A stretch of DNA of 64,000 bases, from assembly GCA_936440205.1 (NCBI GenBank), contig OW387139.1:28422378-28486377 (forward strand), written 5' to 3'. This document shows, piece after piece, positions 63,201-64,000 of the stretch (the first letter of the stretch is position 1; each line of letters starts with the position of its first letter). A program made the position numbers and the translations under genes. The notes beneath the pieces were generated by a model. That model did no database searches, had not been told where the DNA came from, and saw only the letters and a program-made list of their open reading frames with translations. The stretch comes from Lepidonotus clava. Taxonomy: Eukaryota; Annelida; Polychaeta; Phyllodocida; Polynoidae.

Positions 63201-63815
63201 GGTTGAGAACAGGAGACAACTGGAAACAACAGTAAAAAATTGTAATCTTTAGCAAATGGTCGTATGTAAAATTCTTTTATAAATGAAAGTCTGGTTGTTT
63301 CCACTGGACGACTAAAATATTGTGTTCTGGACGATTCTGGGACATTGTCATGTGTACGACTATTCCCAATGACTGGAGTTAAAAAAACCCTTGGGAACAA
63401 TGGCTTTAATTGCTTTTAATTGCCCCTGGAAGAAATTGTTTGCAAATGTCGTCCGGAAATTTGAGGGATACTGTTATATGCCTATCAATATCGCCGTGGC
63501 AATGAGAATTAAAAACAACTATATTAATATTTGGTCGAGCTTAGTAAGATTGTCATTCTGCCATTTTATTTTTTTACAATGTATTAATGGGCTTTATGTA
63601 TTTGTAATAGACCCATGTGAGTAGCTCGCTGTTGGTGGGAGCAGCTCGCCCCCGGCGGAAGCTGATGGAGGGGCCGAGCCTGTATGCGGCAGGCGGGTCA
63701 TTAGCCCGTCTACACGACCACCACTCAAGTGGCCGGCTGCCGTCAGCCGCCACCCAGCCGCACAACTCAGGGGTCAATATCGTATTTCCATGGTCTATCA
63801 ATAATGGTAATCGGT
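54271..63815. other. Probable first intron of the 54108 gene; no further exon recognised
   Basis: I searched this stretch by eye for a receptor N-terminal exon (a helix followed by VxVxxGLxLxQI) and did not find one. A compact hairpin lies at 57263-57289, and a GC-rich patch with GAGCAGCTCGCCCCG at 56795. Confidence 0.35.
58924..58958 (+). repeat. Three 11-bp ACGTTGTGA units
   Basis: TCACGTTGTGA, CAACGTTGTGA and AGACGTTATGT are adjacent, and CCGTTGTGA follows. Similar ACGTTGTGACAACGTTGTG stretches occur at the ends of repeats in several animal genomes. No partner end was found here. Confidence 0.4.
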
Positions 63816-63989
63816 ATGGCGGCCGCCCGCAAGCCTCTCTACAGCTGGTTCCGGCCTTGTTCCGCCATGTTCCAATGGGGCATGGCGTGCTCGACGGTCA
63901 TCAGCGATCTGATTTACCCCAAGCTGGGATCCCTGGTCATCGAAATCGTATTCTTTTTATCTCATGGCTTCTTTTGTAGTTGGCCCTAG
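63816..63989 (+). CDS. Possible small coding exon, unrecognised
   Basis: An ATG in good context (GGTATGGCGGCC) opens a frame reading MAAARKPLYSWFRPCSAMFQ and onward to a stop at 63987-63989. It includes a Cys-rich, aromatic stretch and a hydrophobic end (LVIEIVFFLSHGFF). It sits just after a GC-rich block at 63.6-63.8 kb. No family is recognised and no clear donor is seen inside it. It could be a first exon or a chance frame. Confidence 0.22.
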   Translation: MAAARKPLYSWFRPCSAMFQWGMACSTVISDLIYPKLGSLVIEIVFFLSHGFFCSWP

Positions 63990-64000
63990 AGGTGGATGTC

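Overview
This is a mostly non-coding, intron- and repeat-rich animal window. It has spliced exons with GT/AG borders, an AATAAA polyadenylation signal, MITEs, tRNA-derived repeats, a solo LTR and a tyrosine-recombinase retrotransposon. It looks like an aquatic invertebrate (invertebrate deuterostome or lophotrochozoan), but nothing fixes the species. No prokaryotic operons, CRISPR arrays, rRNA genes or intact tRNA genes were seen.

The one confidently identified host gene lies on the + strand between 12679 and 29240. It encodes a nicotinic acetylcholine receptor alpha-type subunit of the Cys-loop channel superfamily. Five exons carry everything after the signal peptide: 12679-12842, 19260-19304, 22406-22515, 25097-25632 and 28588-29240. 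They add up to 501 codons with consistent splice phases. The 45-nt and 110-nt exons have the lengths expected of this family, and one large exon spans the Cys-loop, loop C and TM1-TM3, as in vertebrate CHRNA9-type genes. The signal-peptide exon of this gene was not found and probably lies before the window. Its introns are full of mobile DNA: three tRNA-like modules, a foldback hairpin, a 1.08-kb MITE and a diverged internal repeat.

From 31.6 to 35.0 kb lies an Ngaro/DIRS-type retrotransposon with textbook split direct repeats (A1 - coding - B1A2 - B2). Both repeat pairs look identical by eye, so the insertion is young. Around it, from 31.5 to 37.8 kb, sit several hairpin-forming repeats sharing a TACTGCC/GGCAGTA motif, G-rich arrays that could form quadruplexes, and a module shared in inverted orientation with the 26.5-kb MITE.

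The rest holds further non-autonomous elements: TTAA-flanked MITEs at 9.3, 41.1 and 50.2 kb, a hAT-like MITE at 42.1 kb and a small inverted-repeat element at 8.5 kb. A GC-rich stretch at about 52.1-54.3 kb leads into a likely first coding exon (54108-54270). That exon encodes a signal peptide and ends in the same splice phase that the nAChR gene needs at its 5' end. It may start a second, tandem receptor gene that continues past the window. A possible last small coding exon begins at 63816. Large parts of the window (1-5.7 kb, 37.8-41.0 kb, 42.8-50.2 kb, 54.3-63.8 kb) show no gene that I can support.
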